Source: Vibrio scophthalmi LMG 19158 (GTDB lineage Bacteria; Pseudomonadota; Gammaproteobacteria; Enterobacterales; Vibrionaceae). From it: a DNA stretch of 64,000 nt. Position 1 is the first letter of the stretch. Each line of letters begins with the position of its first letter. This document shows positions 8,004-17,442 of the stretch, one piece after another. The notes beneath the pieces are model-generated. The model saw nothing but the letters and a program-made list of their open reading frames with translations, did no database searches and was not told the origin of the DNA. The translations under genes and the position numbers were made by a program. The stretch lies in the NCBI RefSeq assembly GCF_000222585.1, contig NZ_AFWE01000144.1, forward strand, positions 1 through 64,000, written 5' to 3'.

Positions 8004-10127
8004 ATGATAAAGCAAACTCAACTTGCGCTGTTAATCAGCGCTGTTTTATCTGCTCCAACATTGGCAGAAGAAGTCTACTCATTCGATGAAGTAGTGGTAT
8101 CAGCGACACGTACAAACAACCAACTAGACGATGTTGCTGCCTCAGTATCTGTTATAACAGATACTGAGATTGAAAATGATATGGTTACAGGTCTTGATGA
8201 CCTGTTCAAATATACTCCGGGTGTTACGGTGGAAACCAATGCTCGTCAAGGTGTGCAGGGCATTAATATCCGCGGTATTGAAGGAAACCGTATCAAAGTA
8301 CTGGTTGATGGAGTATCACAAGGGAATCAATTTGATTCTGGTGGCACGTTTCTCAATTCATCAAGAGTTGAAGTGGATACAGATTTATTGAAATCTGTTG
8401 AAGTGGTTAAAGGTGCGGCTTCCTCATTGCAAGGTTCGGATGCAATTGGCGGTATCGTTGCTTTTGAAACCAAAGATCCTGCCGATTTCCTCCAAGGGCG
8501 AGATGTTGGTGGTCATGCGAAATTTAATTACTCCTCAGCGGATAGAACGTTTAGTGAATCTGTCGCTCTAGCGAACAAGGTCGGAGAATTAGAATCACTT
8601 GTGGCCTATACGCGACGAGATGGTAAAGAACTAGAAAACTTTGGCAGTCCGGAATCGTTGGATAGTGAAGCTAATGACTTATTGGTCAAGTTGCAATATC
8701 AACTTAATCAAGCCAACAGAATCGAGTTCAGTGGTAACTATATTCGCAATGAGAGTACAGGGCAGCAGACTTACGAGTCGAATCGTTACTCAAGCTACTC
8801 AAATGCATCGAGTAATGACACAACTAAACAATATCAACTTGGCATCAAACATATTTGGGGGAGCGATCTTGTAATCGCTGATGCGATTGAATGGCAATTG
8901 AGCTATCTCAATAAAGATGAAAGCGCGCTAACAAATCGAACGGTTGAACCTAACAATCCAGGGGCCATTCCTATCGCTCAAACCAAAGACTATATCTACA
9001 GTGATAAAGGTTACCAGTTTGATATTCAGTTAGATAAATTCCTTTCACTAGGTTCGACCGAACACTACATTGTTTATGGTATGTCTTACCAAGATAAAGA
9101 CATAAAAAACATCAATAAAGAACGCAATAATCCAGGCGCAGATAAAGAAATTTTCTATATGCCGAGTGCCAGTGAAAGTCGCTATGGTCTGTTCGTTCAA
9201 GATGAAATTACCATGGGTGATTGGATTATTACTCCAGGATTACGCTTTGACTCATTTAACACCGATCCAGGTGATGCAACTGCCAACCCAAGCGGCAATG
9301 CCCAAAGTGATTACACCAAGTTTTCTGATTCAGCAGTGACGGGGCGCTTAGGGGCGATCTACAAATTAAACCAAGAACACCGAATTTTTGCTCAAGTGAG
9401 TCAAGGTTTCCGCGCTCCAGAATTTAAAGAGCTCTATTACTCTTTCGGTAACCCGAATCATGGTTATATCAATAAGCCAAATCCGGATTTGAAAGCTGAA
9501 GAAAGTATCTCGTACGAATTAGGTTGGAGACACAATAACGATATTTCACAGAGTGAAATTGCTGTTTTCTACAGTGATTACGATAACTTTATTGAATCTA
9601 AGCAAGTCTCTGGTGAAATGAGAAATCCAATGAATCCTGCAATCATTCAATACGTGAATGTCGAAGAGGCAGTGATTAAAGGCATTGAATTATCCAATCG
9701 TCTGTCGTGGGATGGTTTTATGCCTGTTGAAGGTTTCAGTTCGCGAGTTGCGGCCGCTTATACGGAAGGAAAAGATGGCGAAGGTAAACCTCTGAACGAT
9801 GTCAATCCATGGAATGCCGTGATTGGATTGAATTATGATTCGATTAATCAGTGGGGAACTTCTTTAAACCTTAGTTATACCGCAGCGAAGAAAAAGAGTG
9901 ATATCAATACTGACGAGTCCGATATTCTGCCTATCTCGAGCGCGACCGTGGTTGATTTAACCGCTTACTACAAGCCAATGGAGGATTTAACACTTCGAGC
10001 TGGTGTCTTCAACTTAACTGACGAAGAGTATTACAGCTGGAATGATGTTAAGGGTGAAACCGTTGTTGATAAAGATTTAACTCAAGCGAGCCGCAATTGG
10101 GCCGTTACGGTTAAGTATGATTTTTAG
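8004..10127 (+). CDS. hutA: TonB-dependent haem receptor (HutA type)
   Basis: Outer-membrane haem receptor. I prefer the ATG at 8004 (707 residues), because it gives a clean signal peptide (MIKQTQLALLISAVLSAPTLA) and has GGA at -10, whereas the in-frame ATG at 7992 has none. After the signal come a TonB-box-like EVVVSAT, the plug domain (DLFKYTPGVTVE, IRGIEGNRIKVLVDG) and a 22-strand barrel ending in Phe (VKYDF). The haem-receptor signature is present: FRAP at 469-472, NPDL at 493-496, with His 486 between them. Paired with TonB1/ExbBD and HutBCD nearby. HutR-type receptors are alternatives for the exact name. Confidence 0.88.
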   Translation: MIKQTQLALLISAVLSAPTLAEEVYSFDEVVVSATRTNNQLDDVAASVSVITDTEIENDMVTGLDDLFKYTPGVTVETNARQGVQGINIRGIEGNRIKVLVDGVSQGNQFDSGGTFLNSSRVEVDTDLLKSVEVVKGAASSLQGSDAIGGIVAFETKDPADFLQGRDVGGHAKFNYSSADRTFSESVALANKVGELESLVAYTRRDGKELENFGSPESLDSEANDLLVKLQYQLNQANRIEFSGNYIRNESTGQQTYESNRYSSYSNASSNDTTKQYQLGIKHIWGSDLVIADAIEWQLSYLNKDESALTNRTVEPNNPGAIPIAQTKDYIYSDKGYQFDIQLDKFLSLGSTEHYIVYGMSYQDKDIKNINKERNNPGADKEIFYMPSASESRYGLFVQDEITMGDWIITPGLRFDSFNTDPGDATANPSGNAQSDYTKFSDSAVTGRLGAIYKLNQEHRIFAQVSQGFRAPEFKELYYSFGNPNHGYINKPNPDLKAEESISYELGWRHNNDISQSEIAVFYSDYDNFIESKQVSGEMRNPMNPAIIQYVNVEEAVIKGIELSNRLSWDGFMPVEGFSSRVAAAYTEGKDGEGKPLNDVNPWNAVIGLNYDSINQWGTSLNLSYTAAKKKSDINTDESDILPISSATVVDLTAYYKPMEDLTLRAGVFNLTDEEYYSWNDVKGETVVDKDLTQASRNWAVTVKYDF

Positions 10128-10160
10128 TCGATCTTAAGTCATTGTTTAGATACTTATTTT

Positions 10161-10188
10161 AAAGGGCACGTGGTGCCCTTTATTATTT
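10161..10188. terminator. Bidirectional terminator between hutA and dctD
   Basis: AAAGGGCAC (10161-10169) pairs perfectly with GTGCCCTTT (10173-10181) around a 3-base loop, followed by ATTATTTAT. It overlaps the dctD stop codon at 10183-10185. The two genes converge here and the stem can serve both strands. Confidence 0.8.
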
Positions 10189-11523
10189 ATAATCGTTCTT
10201 ATCCAACCCATATTTCTGCATCTTATCGTATAAGGTTTTGCGAGCCACCTGCAGTTGTTGCATCGTCTCATTGATGCGACCGGCATTGCTGGTTAGCGCT
10301 TGTTCGATAGCCAATTTTTCGAATTCTGCCACTTGGTCTGTTAGCGTTGGCGCATTTAATTCGGCAGAATTCACGTTATCCAGTTGGCCTAAGTTGCCTA
10401 GCAAAACGAATCGCTCCGCACTATTTCTTAGCTCTCTGACGTTACCCGGCCAGTCATGGCCAAGTAACGCTTGCAGATCTGCTTGCGGAATTGAGGCTGC
10501 GTCTTTGCCATAGCGGGCGGCGGCCACCAACAAAAAATGATGGAATAGGGCCGGAATATCCTCTTTTCGCCTGCGGAGTGGCGGCAGATCTAATGTCACT
10601 ACGTTTAGACGATAATAGAGGTCTTGACGAAACTCCCCGCGCTCGGCAGCTAGTTTTAGGTCGACTTTCGTCGCGGCGATCACGCGAATATCAATCGGAA
10701 TGAGCGAATTTGATCCCACTCGTTCGATGCTACGTTCTTGTAATACTCGCAATAAGCGAATTTGTGCCTGCATCGGCATGGACTCGATTTCATCTAAAAA
10801 CAGCGTTCCGCCATTGGCATGTTCGAGTTTGCCGATACGAATGCTATCGGCTCCGGTAAATGCGCCTTTTTCGTGGCCATAAAGCTCACTTTCAATCAAA
10901 TTTTCAGCCACCGCGCCGCAATTGATGGCAACGAAATTTTGCTCTCGACGTGCGCTTTGCTCATGAATTGAACGGGCAAACAGCTCTTTACCTGTGCCTG
11001 TCTCACCAAATAAAAGAATATCCGCTTGCGTATCAGCAATATGCGTAATGGTATCGCGGAGAGTGATCATCAATTGGCTATCACCGATGATACGAGGCCC
11101 TAAAGTCTGGCTTGCTTTGAGGTTACGTTTTAATGCTTGATTTTCGAGAGTCAGATTACGCTTATCGAGCGCTCGCCGAGTGGTATCGATGAGACGATCA
11201 ACCGAAAAAGGTTTTTCGATAAAGTCGTAGGCGCCGTTACGCAGTGCTTTTACGGCCATCGCGATATCGCCATGACCGGTTATTAAGATCACCGGGACAT
11301 CAGTATCTTGGTTAAGGATGGTTGAGAGTAGGTTTTCTCCAGAAATGCCTGGTAAACAAATATCGCTAATGACGACTTTTGGTAAGCCATCGGCTTTGAT
11401 GGCCAATAACGCTTGCTCTGCATCGGCAAAAAAACGCGCAGAAATATTCTCCAGCTCGAAGCTTTGCTCGATGGCAATTCGGATATCGCTTTCGTCATCG
11501 ATAAAAAAAACGTCGTCCATCAT
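10183..11523 (-). CDS. dctD: Sigma-54 response regulator, DctD type
   Basis: 446-residue NtrC-family activator. An N-terminal receiver has the acid pocket (DDE, residues 9-11), phosphoacceptor Asp 54 (VISD) and conserved Lys 104 (FIEKPF). The AAA+ domain has Walker A (GETGTGKE, 173-180) and the sigma-54 contact loop GAFTGA (220-225). The C-terminal Fis-type helix-turn-helix ends near LYDKMQKYGL. Its partner kinase gene overlaps by four bases upstream. By family it should switch on C4-dicarboxylate uptake genes with RNA polymerase sigma-54; no dctPQM genes are in this window, so the target is inferred only. Confidence 0.88.
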   Translation of the reverse strand: MMDDVFFIDDESDIRIAIEQSFELENISARFFADAEQALLAIKADGLPKVVISDICLPGISGENLLSTILNQDTDVPVILITGHGDIAMAVKALRNGAYDFIEKPFSVDRLIDTTRRALDKRNLTLENQALKRNLKASQTLGPRIIGDSQLMITLRDTITHIADTQADILLFGETGTGKELFARSIHEQSARREQNFVAINCGAVAENLIESELYGHEKGAFTGADSIRIGKLEHANGGTLFLDEIESMPMQAQIRLLRVLQERSIERVGSNSLIPIDIRVIAATKVDLKLAAERGEFRQDLYYRLNVVTLDLPPLRRRKEDIPALFHHFLLVAAARYGKDAASIPQADLQALLGHDWPGNVRELRNSAERFVLLGNLGQLDNVNSAELNAPTLTDQVAEFEKLAIEQALTSNAGRINETMQQLQVARKTLYDKMQKYGLDKNDYK

Positions 11524-13352
11524 TCGTCCTTCATCGGTTGTGGGTTCGTTATATCAATGGTTTTCGCCGTGTGAGACGAAGCACTTTTACTCAGTAACAA
11601 GGTAAAACGCGCACCACCAAGTGGCGAAGAAGAGGAGGTGAGGTCCCCCTCCATGGCATGCATGATTTGTTGTGAGATAGACAGACCTAAGCCAAGACCA
11701 TTCTTTTTGGTGGTGTAAAAGGGTTCAAACAGTTTCATTTTTGTTTTGTCATCAATGCCATCCCCATTGTCATCAATATGAACATGTACTTCAGTGTCTG
11801 TTGTTTCAATACTCAGTGCTATTTTGCGCTCGGCTTGTGTCTCTATGGCCTGAATGGCATTACTGACTAAATTAACCAGCACTTGTTCAAGCTGGATCGG
11901 GTTGACCTCAACCTTAATTGAATCATCAGCAAACTCGGTTGCTACCGTTATTTGTTTGGCTTTCAATTGAGGAGAAGTTAACGCCAGTGCTGCTTCAACC
12001 ACAGGGATGAGATTTAATGTGTGCCGCTCTGCACTGTCAGATTTACGGGCGAAGGATTTGAGTTGCTCGCTAATTTTTGCCATCCGTATTGTCAGTGCTG
12101 AGATGCGGCTTAAATTGTCATCTGTTCGCTCAGTCTCGCCTTTCACTAAAAAGCGTCGACCGTTATCTGCAAAACTACGAATGGCCGCGAGTGGGTTATT
12201 GAGTTCATGGCTGATACTGGCCGACATCTGGCCTAACACCGCAAGTTTGGCAGCTTGAATTAGCTCATTTTGGGTTTGTCGTAATACCTGTTCGGTTTTT
12301 TCTCTTTCATGGTTTTCAGCATGCAACTCTGCGGTGCGTTCCATGACTAAAAACTCTAGTTTTTGTTTGGCTTCTAACTGTAACTGTTCAAACTGGCGCT
12401 TTCTTTGATTTTGCTGGTGGACGAGTTGTAAGGAGAGAATCGCAATGGTGAAAAACAGTGTCAGTACCAGTAAGAAGCTCAACGTAGGCCAAAGCACCGT
12501 TCGTTTTGGCGAGAGCACGCGAATGATGAGGTCGACATCTTTCAGTGCTCGGGACGACACAATATAATCGCCTTGCACTCCGCCTTTGGTTACGTCTTGA
12601 AATTCTGTTTGACCGAGGTTGAAATCACCTTGTAGGCCAAGTGAAGGGAGGGCAGAATCGAGATAGCGCCTAGATTGAACGATCTGTTGTTGGGTTTGCT
12701 GATCGATATCACTCAAGCTGTGAAATAGCCACTGAGGATTGCTCGACATAAAAATGATTTGATTGACGTCGGTGGCGACGAAGTAATTGTTCTCACTATT
12801 CCAGTTCCCTTCGATGGCGGTGAGATCCATTTTTATCACGATGACGCCAATGATTTCCGCTGCATAGACCACCGGATAACTGTAGTAATAACCACGTTGC
12901 CCAGAGGTGGATCCTAAAGCGAAATATTCACTGCTATCGCCCTGTATGGCCTGTGAGAAATACGGCCGCCATGCGAAATTACGTCCGATGAAACTGCGTG
13001 GTAAATTCCAGTTGCTGGCCGCTAAAGTTGTACCTTGGGCATCGAGTAAATAGCTATCGGCGGCATTAATCACTTGATTGACCTGGGCCAAGTAGCGATT
13101 GGTAATATCGATCTGTGCTGAGTTCTTCGGTTTGAGTAGGGCGGAAATAATTTCGTTATCTTGCGCGAGCAGCTGTGGCAAGTGGGCGTATTTATCCAGT
13201 TTGGTGTTAATGTGGCTAGCAAAGCGATCTAATTGTGCCTGATGTTGCTCAAGTTGGGCTTGATAGTTCAGGTTCCACACCCAACGACCTCCCAAGACTA
13301 GGCAGAGAAAAAACAGCACCAAAATGTAGAGATTCACGCGTCGAATAGCCAA
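11520..13352 (-). CDS. dctB: Sensor histidine kinase, DctB type
   Basis: 610-residue inner-membrane kinase. The first helix (residues 8-27, LYILVLFFLCLVLGGRW) and a second near 290-312 flank a periplasmic double-Cache-like sensor with motifs such as RPYFSQAIQG and GYYYSYPV, typical of DctB dicarboxylate sensors. A coiled coil follows, then HisKA with the phosphorylated His near 380 (SISHELNNPLAAIRS), and the ATPase domain with N box (NLVSNAIQAI) and G boxes (DNGDGID, GLGLGLS). It phosphorylates the DctD-type regulator encoded directly downstream. The gene reads away from tig. Confidence 0.88.
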   Translation of the reverse strand: MAIRRVNLYILVLFFLCLVLGGRWVWNLNYQAQLEQHQAQLDRFASHINTKLDKYAHLPQLLAQDNEIISALLKPKNSAQIDITNRYLAQVNQVINAADSYLLDAQGTTLAASNWNLPRSFIGRNFAWRPYFSQAIQGDSSEYFALGSTSGQRGYYYSYPVVYAAEIIGVIVIKMDLTAIEGNWNSENNYFVATDVNQIIFMSSNPQWLFHSLSDIDQQTQQQIVQSRRYLDSALPSLGLQGDFNLGQTEFQDVTKGGVQGDYIVSSRALKDVDLIIRVLSPKRTVLWPTLSFLLVLTLFFTIAILSLQLVHQQNQRKRQFEQLQLEAKQKLEFLVMERTAELHAENHEREKTEQVLRQTQNELIQAAKLAVLGQMSASISHELNNPLAAIRSFADNGRRFLVKGETERTDDNLSRISALTIRMAKISEQLKSFARKSDSAERHTLNLIPVVEAALALTSPQLKAKQITVATEFADDSIKVEVNPIQLEQVLVNLVSNAIQAIETQAERKIALSIETTDTEVHVHIDDNGDGIDDKTKMKLFEPFYTTKKNGLGLGLSISQQIMHAMEGDLTSSSSPLGGARFTLLLSKSASSHTAKTIDITNPQPMKDE

Positions 13353-13493
13353 GATGTAAAATCCTTATCAATCCTTTTAGCGTCAGCCTATCGGGTTTTG
13401 TTATCAAGGTGTTGTACCGCTTTGTGAAAATGGGCGATAAAACCGGACTTAGATCTCCTTTTATTACTCCAATTAAAAAAAACGCTAGTTTCT

Positions 13494-13521
13494 ATTGAAA
13501 AACACATTAATGTCCCCATTT
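13494..13521 (+). promoter_or_regulatory. Heat-shock (sigma-32) promoter for tig
   Basis: ATTGAAA (13494-13500), a 13-base spacer and CCCCATTT (13514-13521) match the RpoH consensus CTTGAAA-N13-CCCCATNT at 6 of 7 and 7 of 7 defined positions. The spacing equals that of the lon promoter in this window. It points at tig, 370 bases downstream. Confidence 0.65.
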
Positions 13522-13825
13522 CTGTGTACATTGACTGCTTTATCGTTCGTTTTTGTAGCAGTTAAATGAGAATTTAGGATATTCCCTGAATGTTGGATGG
13601 GATCGGCTCGACAGCTATGGCCTAGGTCGTTAGAATGCTGCGTCTAAATTTATATCCTGAGACTAATCGGAGATACCTTTCGCTGGGTGCGCTGTGATGA
13701 TAGCTGAAATGGCTTGAACGGCGATGAACAGAAAAGATATCGCTAATTAGTTCGATAGCGCGAATCAGTGTTGTCGATTCTCGAATCTAAATAGGTGCTC
13801 TTAGAGTACAAACAAGGATGCAGTT

Positions 13826-13869
13826 ACCAAGCTTTGCTTCGGTAGCTCATACGCTCGGTTTAACCGAGC
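13826..13869 (+). promoter_or_regulatory. Two stem-loops in the tig leader
   Basis: ACCAAGC (13826-13832) pairs with GCTT-C-GGT (13836-13843, one bulge) around a TTT loop. GCTCGGTT (13853-13860) pairs perfectly with AACCGAGC (13862-13869) around a single T, so the real loop must open to about 3-5 bases. The second stem ends about 20 bases before the tig ATG and close to its ribosome binding site (TTGAGG at 13875-13880). Neither is followed by a T run. Confidence 0.45.
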
Positions 13870-13890
13870 CAGTATTGAGGTTAATTTATA

Positions 13891-15192
13891 ATGCAAGTTA
13901 CTGTTGAAACGCTAGAAGGCCTAGAGCGCCGTCTAAACATTACTGTTCCAGCTGCAAACATCGAAGACGCTGTTACTGCTGAACTACGCAACATCGCTAA
14001 AAACCGTCGTTTCGATGGCTTCCGTAAAGGCAAAGTGCCAATGAAGATGGTTGCTCAGATGTACGGTAAAGCAGTACGTCAAGACGTGATGGGTGAAGTA
14101 ATGCACCGTCATTTCATCGAAGCGATCGTTAAAGAAAAGATCAACCCAGCTGGTACTCCAACTTTTGCTCCTGTTGAGACAAAAGAAGGCGCTGATCTAG
14201 TATTCAACGCAACTTTCGAAGTGTACCCAGAGATCGCTCTTAAAGGTCTTGAAAACATCGCTGTAGAAAAACCACAAGCGGATGTACAAGATTCTGACGT
14301 TGAAGAAATGATCGACACGCTACGTAAGCAGCAAGCAACTTGGAAAGAAGTTGAAGAAGCAGCTGAAGAAGGCAAACGTGCATCAATCGATTTCGTTGGT
14401 TCTATCGACGGTGAAGTGTTCGAAGGCGGTAAAGCTGAGAACTTCCCACTAGAGATGGGCGCTGGTCGCATGATCCCTGGTTTTGAAGACGGTATCACTG
14501 GTAAAACAGCTGGTATGGAATTCGAAATCGATGTGACTTTCCCAGAAGATTACCACGCTGAAAACCTAAAAGGTAAAGCAGCTAAGTTTGCAATCAAAGT
14601 AAACAAAGTTGAAGCTCGTGAACTTCCAGAACTAAACGACGAATTCGTTGCTAAGTTCGGCGTAGTTGAAGGCGGCATTGACGCACTTAAAGCTGAAGTT
14701 CGTAAGAATATGGAACGCGAACTTAAGCAAGCTGTTAAGAACCGCATCAAACAGCAAGCAATCGACGGTCTAGTTAAAGAAAACGACATCGACGTACCTG
14801 CTGCGCTAATCGACCAAGAGATCCAAGTTCTTCGTCAACAAGCAGCTCAACGTTTCGGTGGTAACCCAGAAGCAGCAGCTCAACTGCCACGTGAATTGTT
14901 CGAAGAGCAAGCTAAACGTCGCGTAGTTGTAGGTCTTCTTCTAGGTGAAGTAATCAAGTCTGAAGAACTTAAAGCGGATGATGCTAAAGTGAAATCTCTA
15001 ATCGAAGAGATGGCGACTGCTTACGAAGATCCAACTGAAGTTGTTGCTTACTACGAGCAAAACGAGCAAATGATGAACAACATGCGCAACATCGCTCTAG
15101 AAGAGCAAGCTATTGACGCAATCATCGCTAAAGCTCAGGTTACTGAAAAAGCAGTTGGCTTCAACGAGCTTATGAACCAACAGCCTGCTTAA
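13891..15192 (+). CDS. tig: Trigger factor, ribosome-bound chaperone
   Basis: 433-residue trigger factor, which docks at the ribosome exit and shields new chains; it also has peptidyl-prolyl isomerase activity. The N-terminal ribosome-binding domain contains the docking signature as [13 protein letters not shown] (residues 44-56). The FKBP-like domain spans about 150-245 ([20 protein letters not shown]), and the long helical C-terminal domain follows. Codon use is strongly biased, as expected for a highly expressed gene. It heads the tig-clpP-clpX-lon block and has a heat-shock promoter match 370 bases upstream. Confidence 0.98.
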   Translation: MQVTVETLEGLERRLNITVPAANIEDAVTAELRNIAKNRRFDGFRKGKVPMKMVAQMYGKAVRQDVMGEVMHRHFIEAIVKEKINPAGTPTFAPVETKEGADLVFNATFEVYPEIALKGLENIAVEKPQADVQDSDVEEMIDTLRKQQATWKEVEEAAEEGKRASIDFVGSIDGEVFEGGKAENFPLEMGAGRMIPGFEDGITGKTAGMEFEIDVTFPEDYHAENLKGKAAKFAIKVNKVEARELPELNDEFVAKFGVVEGGIDALKAEVRKNMERELKQAVKNRIKQQAIDGLVKENDIDVPAALIDQEIQVLRQQAAQRFGGNPEAAAQLPRELFEEQAKRRVVVGLLLGEVIKSEELKADDAKVKSLIEEMATAYEDPTEVVAYYEQNEQMMNNMRNIALEEQAIDAIIAKAQVTEKAVGFNELMNQQPA

Positions 15193-15245
15193 TAAGCAAT
15201 ATCTTGCGTAGAAAAGTTGACTAAGCATTAACTATTCTGCTAACA

Positions 15246-15284
15246 ATGGTCCGTGTGATATTCATCATCCGGGCCATTTATTTT
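15246..15284 (+). terminator. Terminator after tig
   Basis: ATGGTCCG (15246-15253) pairs with CGGGCCAT (15270-15277, one G-T pair) and runs into TTTATTTT. It ends only 15 bases before clpP, so it may act as a partial terminator or attenuator between tig and clpP. Confidence 0.6.
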
Positions 15285-15298
15285 AGGGACATCAGAAT

Positions 15299-15913
15299 AT
15301 GAGCTACCAAGAACAAAATACTATCATGAACGCACTAGTGCCGATGGTGGTTGAACAAACTTCCCGTGGTGAACGTTCTTACGATATTTATTCTCGCTTG
15401 CTAAAAGAACGCATCATCTTCTTGACAGGTCAAGTGGAAGACAACATGGCGAACCTAGTGGTTGCCCAGTTGCTTTTCCTTGAATCTGAAAACCCAGATA
15501 AAGATATTTTCCTTTACATCAACTCTCCAGGTGGCAGCGTTACTGCAGGTATGGCTATTTACGATACCATGCAGTTCATCAAGCCAAATGTGAGCACGCT
15601 ATGTACAGGTCAAGCTTGTTCTATGGGTGCATTCCTCCTTGCTGGTGGCGCGAAAGGTAAGCGTTTTGCTTTGCCTAACTCACGTGTCATGATTCACCAG
15701 CCACTAGGCGGATTCCAAGGCCAAGCGTCAGATATCCAAATTCACGCCCAAGAAATTCTATCTATCAAAGAAAAGCTGAACAACTTGCTTGCAGAGCACA
15801 CTGGTCAGCCGATGGATATTATTGAGCGTGACACTGATCGTGATAACTTCATGTCAGCGGCGCAAGCGGCCGAATACGGTATTATCGATCAAGTGTTAAC
15901 CCACCGCGGTTAA
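15299..15913 (+). CDS. clpP: ATP-dependent Clp protease, proteolytic subunit
   Basis: 204-residue ClpP, the tetradecameric serine protease that works with ClpX and ClpA. The catalytic triad is visible: Ser 108 (QACSMG), His 133 (MIHQPLGG) and Asp 182 (DRDNF). Length matches the family, with a short N-terminal propeptide. The ATG follows AGGGAC in the leader. It lies 123 bases upstream of clpX, the standard order, with paired stem-loops in the gap. Confidence 0.98.
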   Translation: MSYQEQNTIMNALVPMVVEQTSRGERSYDIYSRLLKERIIFLTGQVEDNMANLVVAQLLFLESENPDKDIFLYINSPGGSVTAGMAIYDTMQFIKPNVSTLCTGQACSMGAFLLAGGAKGKRFALPNSRVMIHQPLGGFQGQASDIQIHAQEILSIKEKLNNLLAEHTGQPMDIIERDTDRDNFMSAAQAAEYGIIDQVLTHRG

Positions 15914-15942
15914 TGAAACTTGCTTTGAGTCCAGTTTAGCTG

Positions 15943-15967
15943 AATTGAGCGGAGGTTCTGCTCAATT
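15943..15967 (+). promoter_or_regulatory. Stem-loop between clpP and clpX
   Basis: AATTGAGC (15943-15950) and GCTCAATT (15960-15967) form a perfect 8-bp stem around a 9-base loop that contains GGAGG. A second short stem, GGGG/CCCC, follows at about 15972-15987. There is no T run, so these look more like mRNA processing or stability elements than terminators. Confidence 0.4.
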
Positions 15968-16036
15968 CTGAGGGGAAAGTTACCCCAAACTGTTATACAC
16001 TCAAAGCGTATAGAGTTAAGGCTAAGAGGTTAGCGA

Positions 16037-17317
16037 ATGACAGATAAAAGCAAAGAGAGCGGCAGTAAGCTGCTGTACTGCTCTTTCTGCGGCAAAAGCC
16101 AGCACGAAGTTCGCAAGTTAATCGCCGGTCCGTCAGTCTACGTTTGCGATGAATGTGTTGATCTATGTAACGACATTATTCGCGAAGAAGTCAAAGATGT
16201 GCTTCCTAAGAAACAATCTGAAGCGTTGCCTAAGCCACGCGAGATTCGTGAGCACCTCGATGATTATGTGATTGGCCAAGATTACGCTAAAAAAGTGCTA
16301 GCCGTAGCCGTTTACAACCACTACAAGCGTTTGCGTAATGGTGATACAACGAGCGAAGGTGTTGAGCTTGGTAAGAGTAACATTCTGCTTATCGGTCCAA
16401 CCGGTAGTGGTAAAACACTGCTTGCAGAAACGTTGGCTCGCTTCCTAGATGTACCGTTTACTATGGCGGATGCTACTACCCTGACAGAAGCAGGTTACGT
16501 AGGTGAAGACGTAGAAAACATCATCCAGAAGTTACTTCAGAAATGTGATTACGACGTGGCGAAAGCAGAGCGTGGTATTGTTTACATTGATGAAATCGAT
16601 AAGATCTCTCGTAAAGCTGAAAACCCATCAATCACGCGTGACGTGTCTGGTGAAGGTGTTCAACAAGCGCTACTAAAACTTATCGAAGGTACCGTTGCTT
16701 CAGTTCCACCACAAGGTGGCCGTAAGCACCCTCAACAAGAATTCCTTCAAGTTGATACATCGAAGATCCTCTTCATCTGTGGCGGCGCATTTGCTGGCCT
16801 AGATAAAGTCATTGATCAACGTGTTGCAACCGGTGCTGGTATCGGCTTTGGCGCAGAAGTGCGTTCAAAAGACGAAAACAAAACCGTTGGCGAACTGTTT
16901 AAGCAAGTTGAGCCTGAAGATTTGGTTAAATACGGTCTTATTCCTGAATTCATCGGTCGTCTACCAGTAACAACGACACTGACTGAATTGGATGAAGAAG
17001 CGTTAATCCAAATTCTTTGTGAGCCAAAGAACGCACTAACGAAACAGTACGCTGCGCTATTTGAACTTGAAGATTCTGAATTGGAATTCCGCGAAGATGC
17101 ACTACGTGCTATTGCTAAAAAAGCGATGGATCGTAAAACAGGTGCTCGTGGTCTACGTTCAATTCTAGAAGCTGTATTGCTTGAGACCATGTATGAACTG
17201 CCTTCAATGGACAACGTAAGTAAAGTTGTGATTGATGAATCAGTAATCAATGGTGAGTCTGAACCACTGCTAATTTACAGCAACACAGACAGCCAAGCTG
17301 CTGGCGCGGAATCGTAA
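16037..17317 (+). CDS. clpX: ATP-dependent Clp protease ATPase subunit ClpX
   Basis: 426-residue AAA+ unfoldase that feeds substrates to ClpP. The N-terminal zinc finger has Cys 15, 18, 37 and 40. Walker A is GPTGSGKT (120-127), Walker B is VYIDEIDK, the pore loop is GYVGED, and the ClpP-docking loop carries IGFGAE. The length is normal. A terminator follows directly, so lon is transcribed mainly from its own promoter. Confidence 0.98.
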   Translation: MTDKSKESGSKLLYCSFCGKSQHEVRKLIAGPSVYVCDECVDLCNDIIREEVKDVLPKKQSEALPKPREIREHLDDYVIGQDYAKKVLAVAVYNHYKRLRNGDTTSEGVELGKSNILLIGPTGSGKTLLAETLARFLDVPFTMADATTLTEAGYVGEDVENIIQKLLQKCDYDVAKAERGIVYIDEIDKISRKAENPSITRDVSGEGVQQALLKLIEGTVASVPPQGGRKHPQQEFLQVDTSKILFICGGAFAGLDKVIDQRVATGAGIGFGAEVRSKDENKTVGELFKQVEPEDLVKYGLIPEFIGRLPVTTTLTELDEEALIQILCEPKNALTKQYAALFELEDSELEFREDALRAIAKKAMDRKTGARGLRSILEAVLLETMYELPSMDNVSKVVIDESVINGESEPLLIYSNTDSQAAGAES

Positions 17318-17340
17318 TTTCGTCACTAGTTACAGCCAAT

Positions 17341-17373
17341 AAAAAAGGAGGATATGAAATCCTCCTTTTTTTA
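17341..17373. terminator. Terminator after clpX
   Basis: AAAAAAGGAGGA (17341-17352) pairs with TCCTCCTTTTTT (17360-17371) around a 7-base loop. It is a strong hairpin with a long T run. Confidence 0.9.
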
Positions 17374-17380
17374 TTCCTCT

Positions 17381-17408
17381 ATTGAATCCAATCAATTAGC
17401 CCCCATAT
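17381..17408 (+). promoter_or_regulatory. lon: Heat-shock (sigma-32) promoter for lon
   Basis: ATTGAAT (17381-17387), a 13-base spacer and CCCCATAT (17401-17408) closely match the RpoH consensus. The Escherichia coli lon promoter has the same CCCCATAT -10 element. The site lies 35 bases before the lon ATG, directly after the clpX terminator. Confidence 0.8.
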
Positions 17409-17442
17409 ATTTCTGATAAGACTAAGCGGAAGAGAGAATAAT

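Larger units (their letters stand above)
13353..13890. other. 538-base intergenic region, dctB to tig
   Basis: The gap between divergent dctB and tig holds no ORF with a good start. It contains a sigma-32 promoter match at 13494-13521 and two stem-loops just before tig (13826-13843 and 13853-13869), annotated separately. A TTGACT at 13531-13536 with TGTAGC 17 bases later is a weak sigma-70 candidate. Between 13600 and 13800 I see only short imperfect repeats. Transcription from the sigma-32 site would give tig a leader of about 360 bases. Confidence 0.5.

Noticed and set aside
16816-17250. 144-residue minus-strand ORF inside clpX
   Set aside because: It is a Ser-rich mirror of the clpX coding strand. 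Similar shadows in tig, lon, rpsA and yoaA were also dropped.
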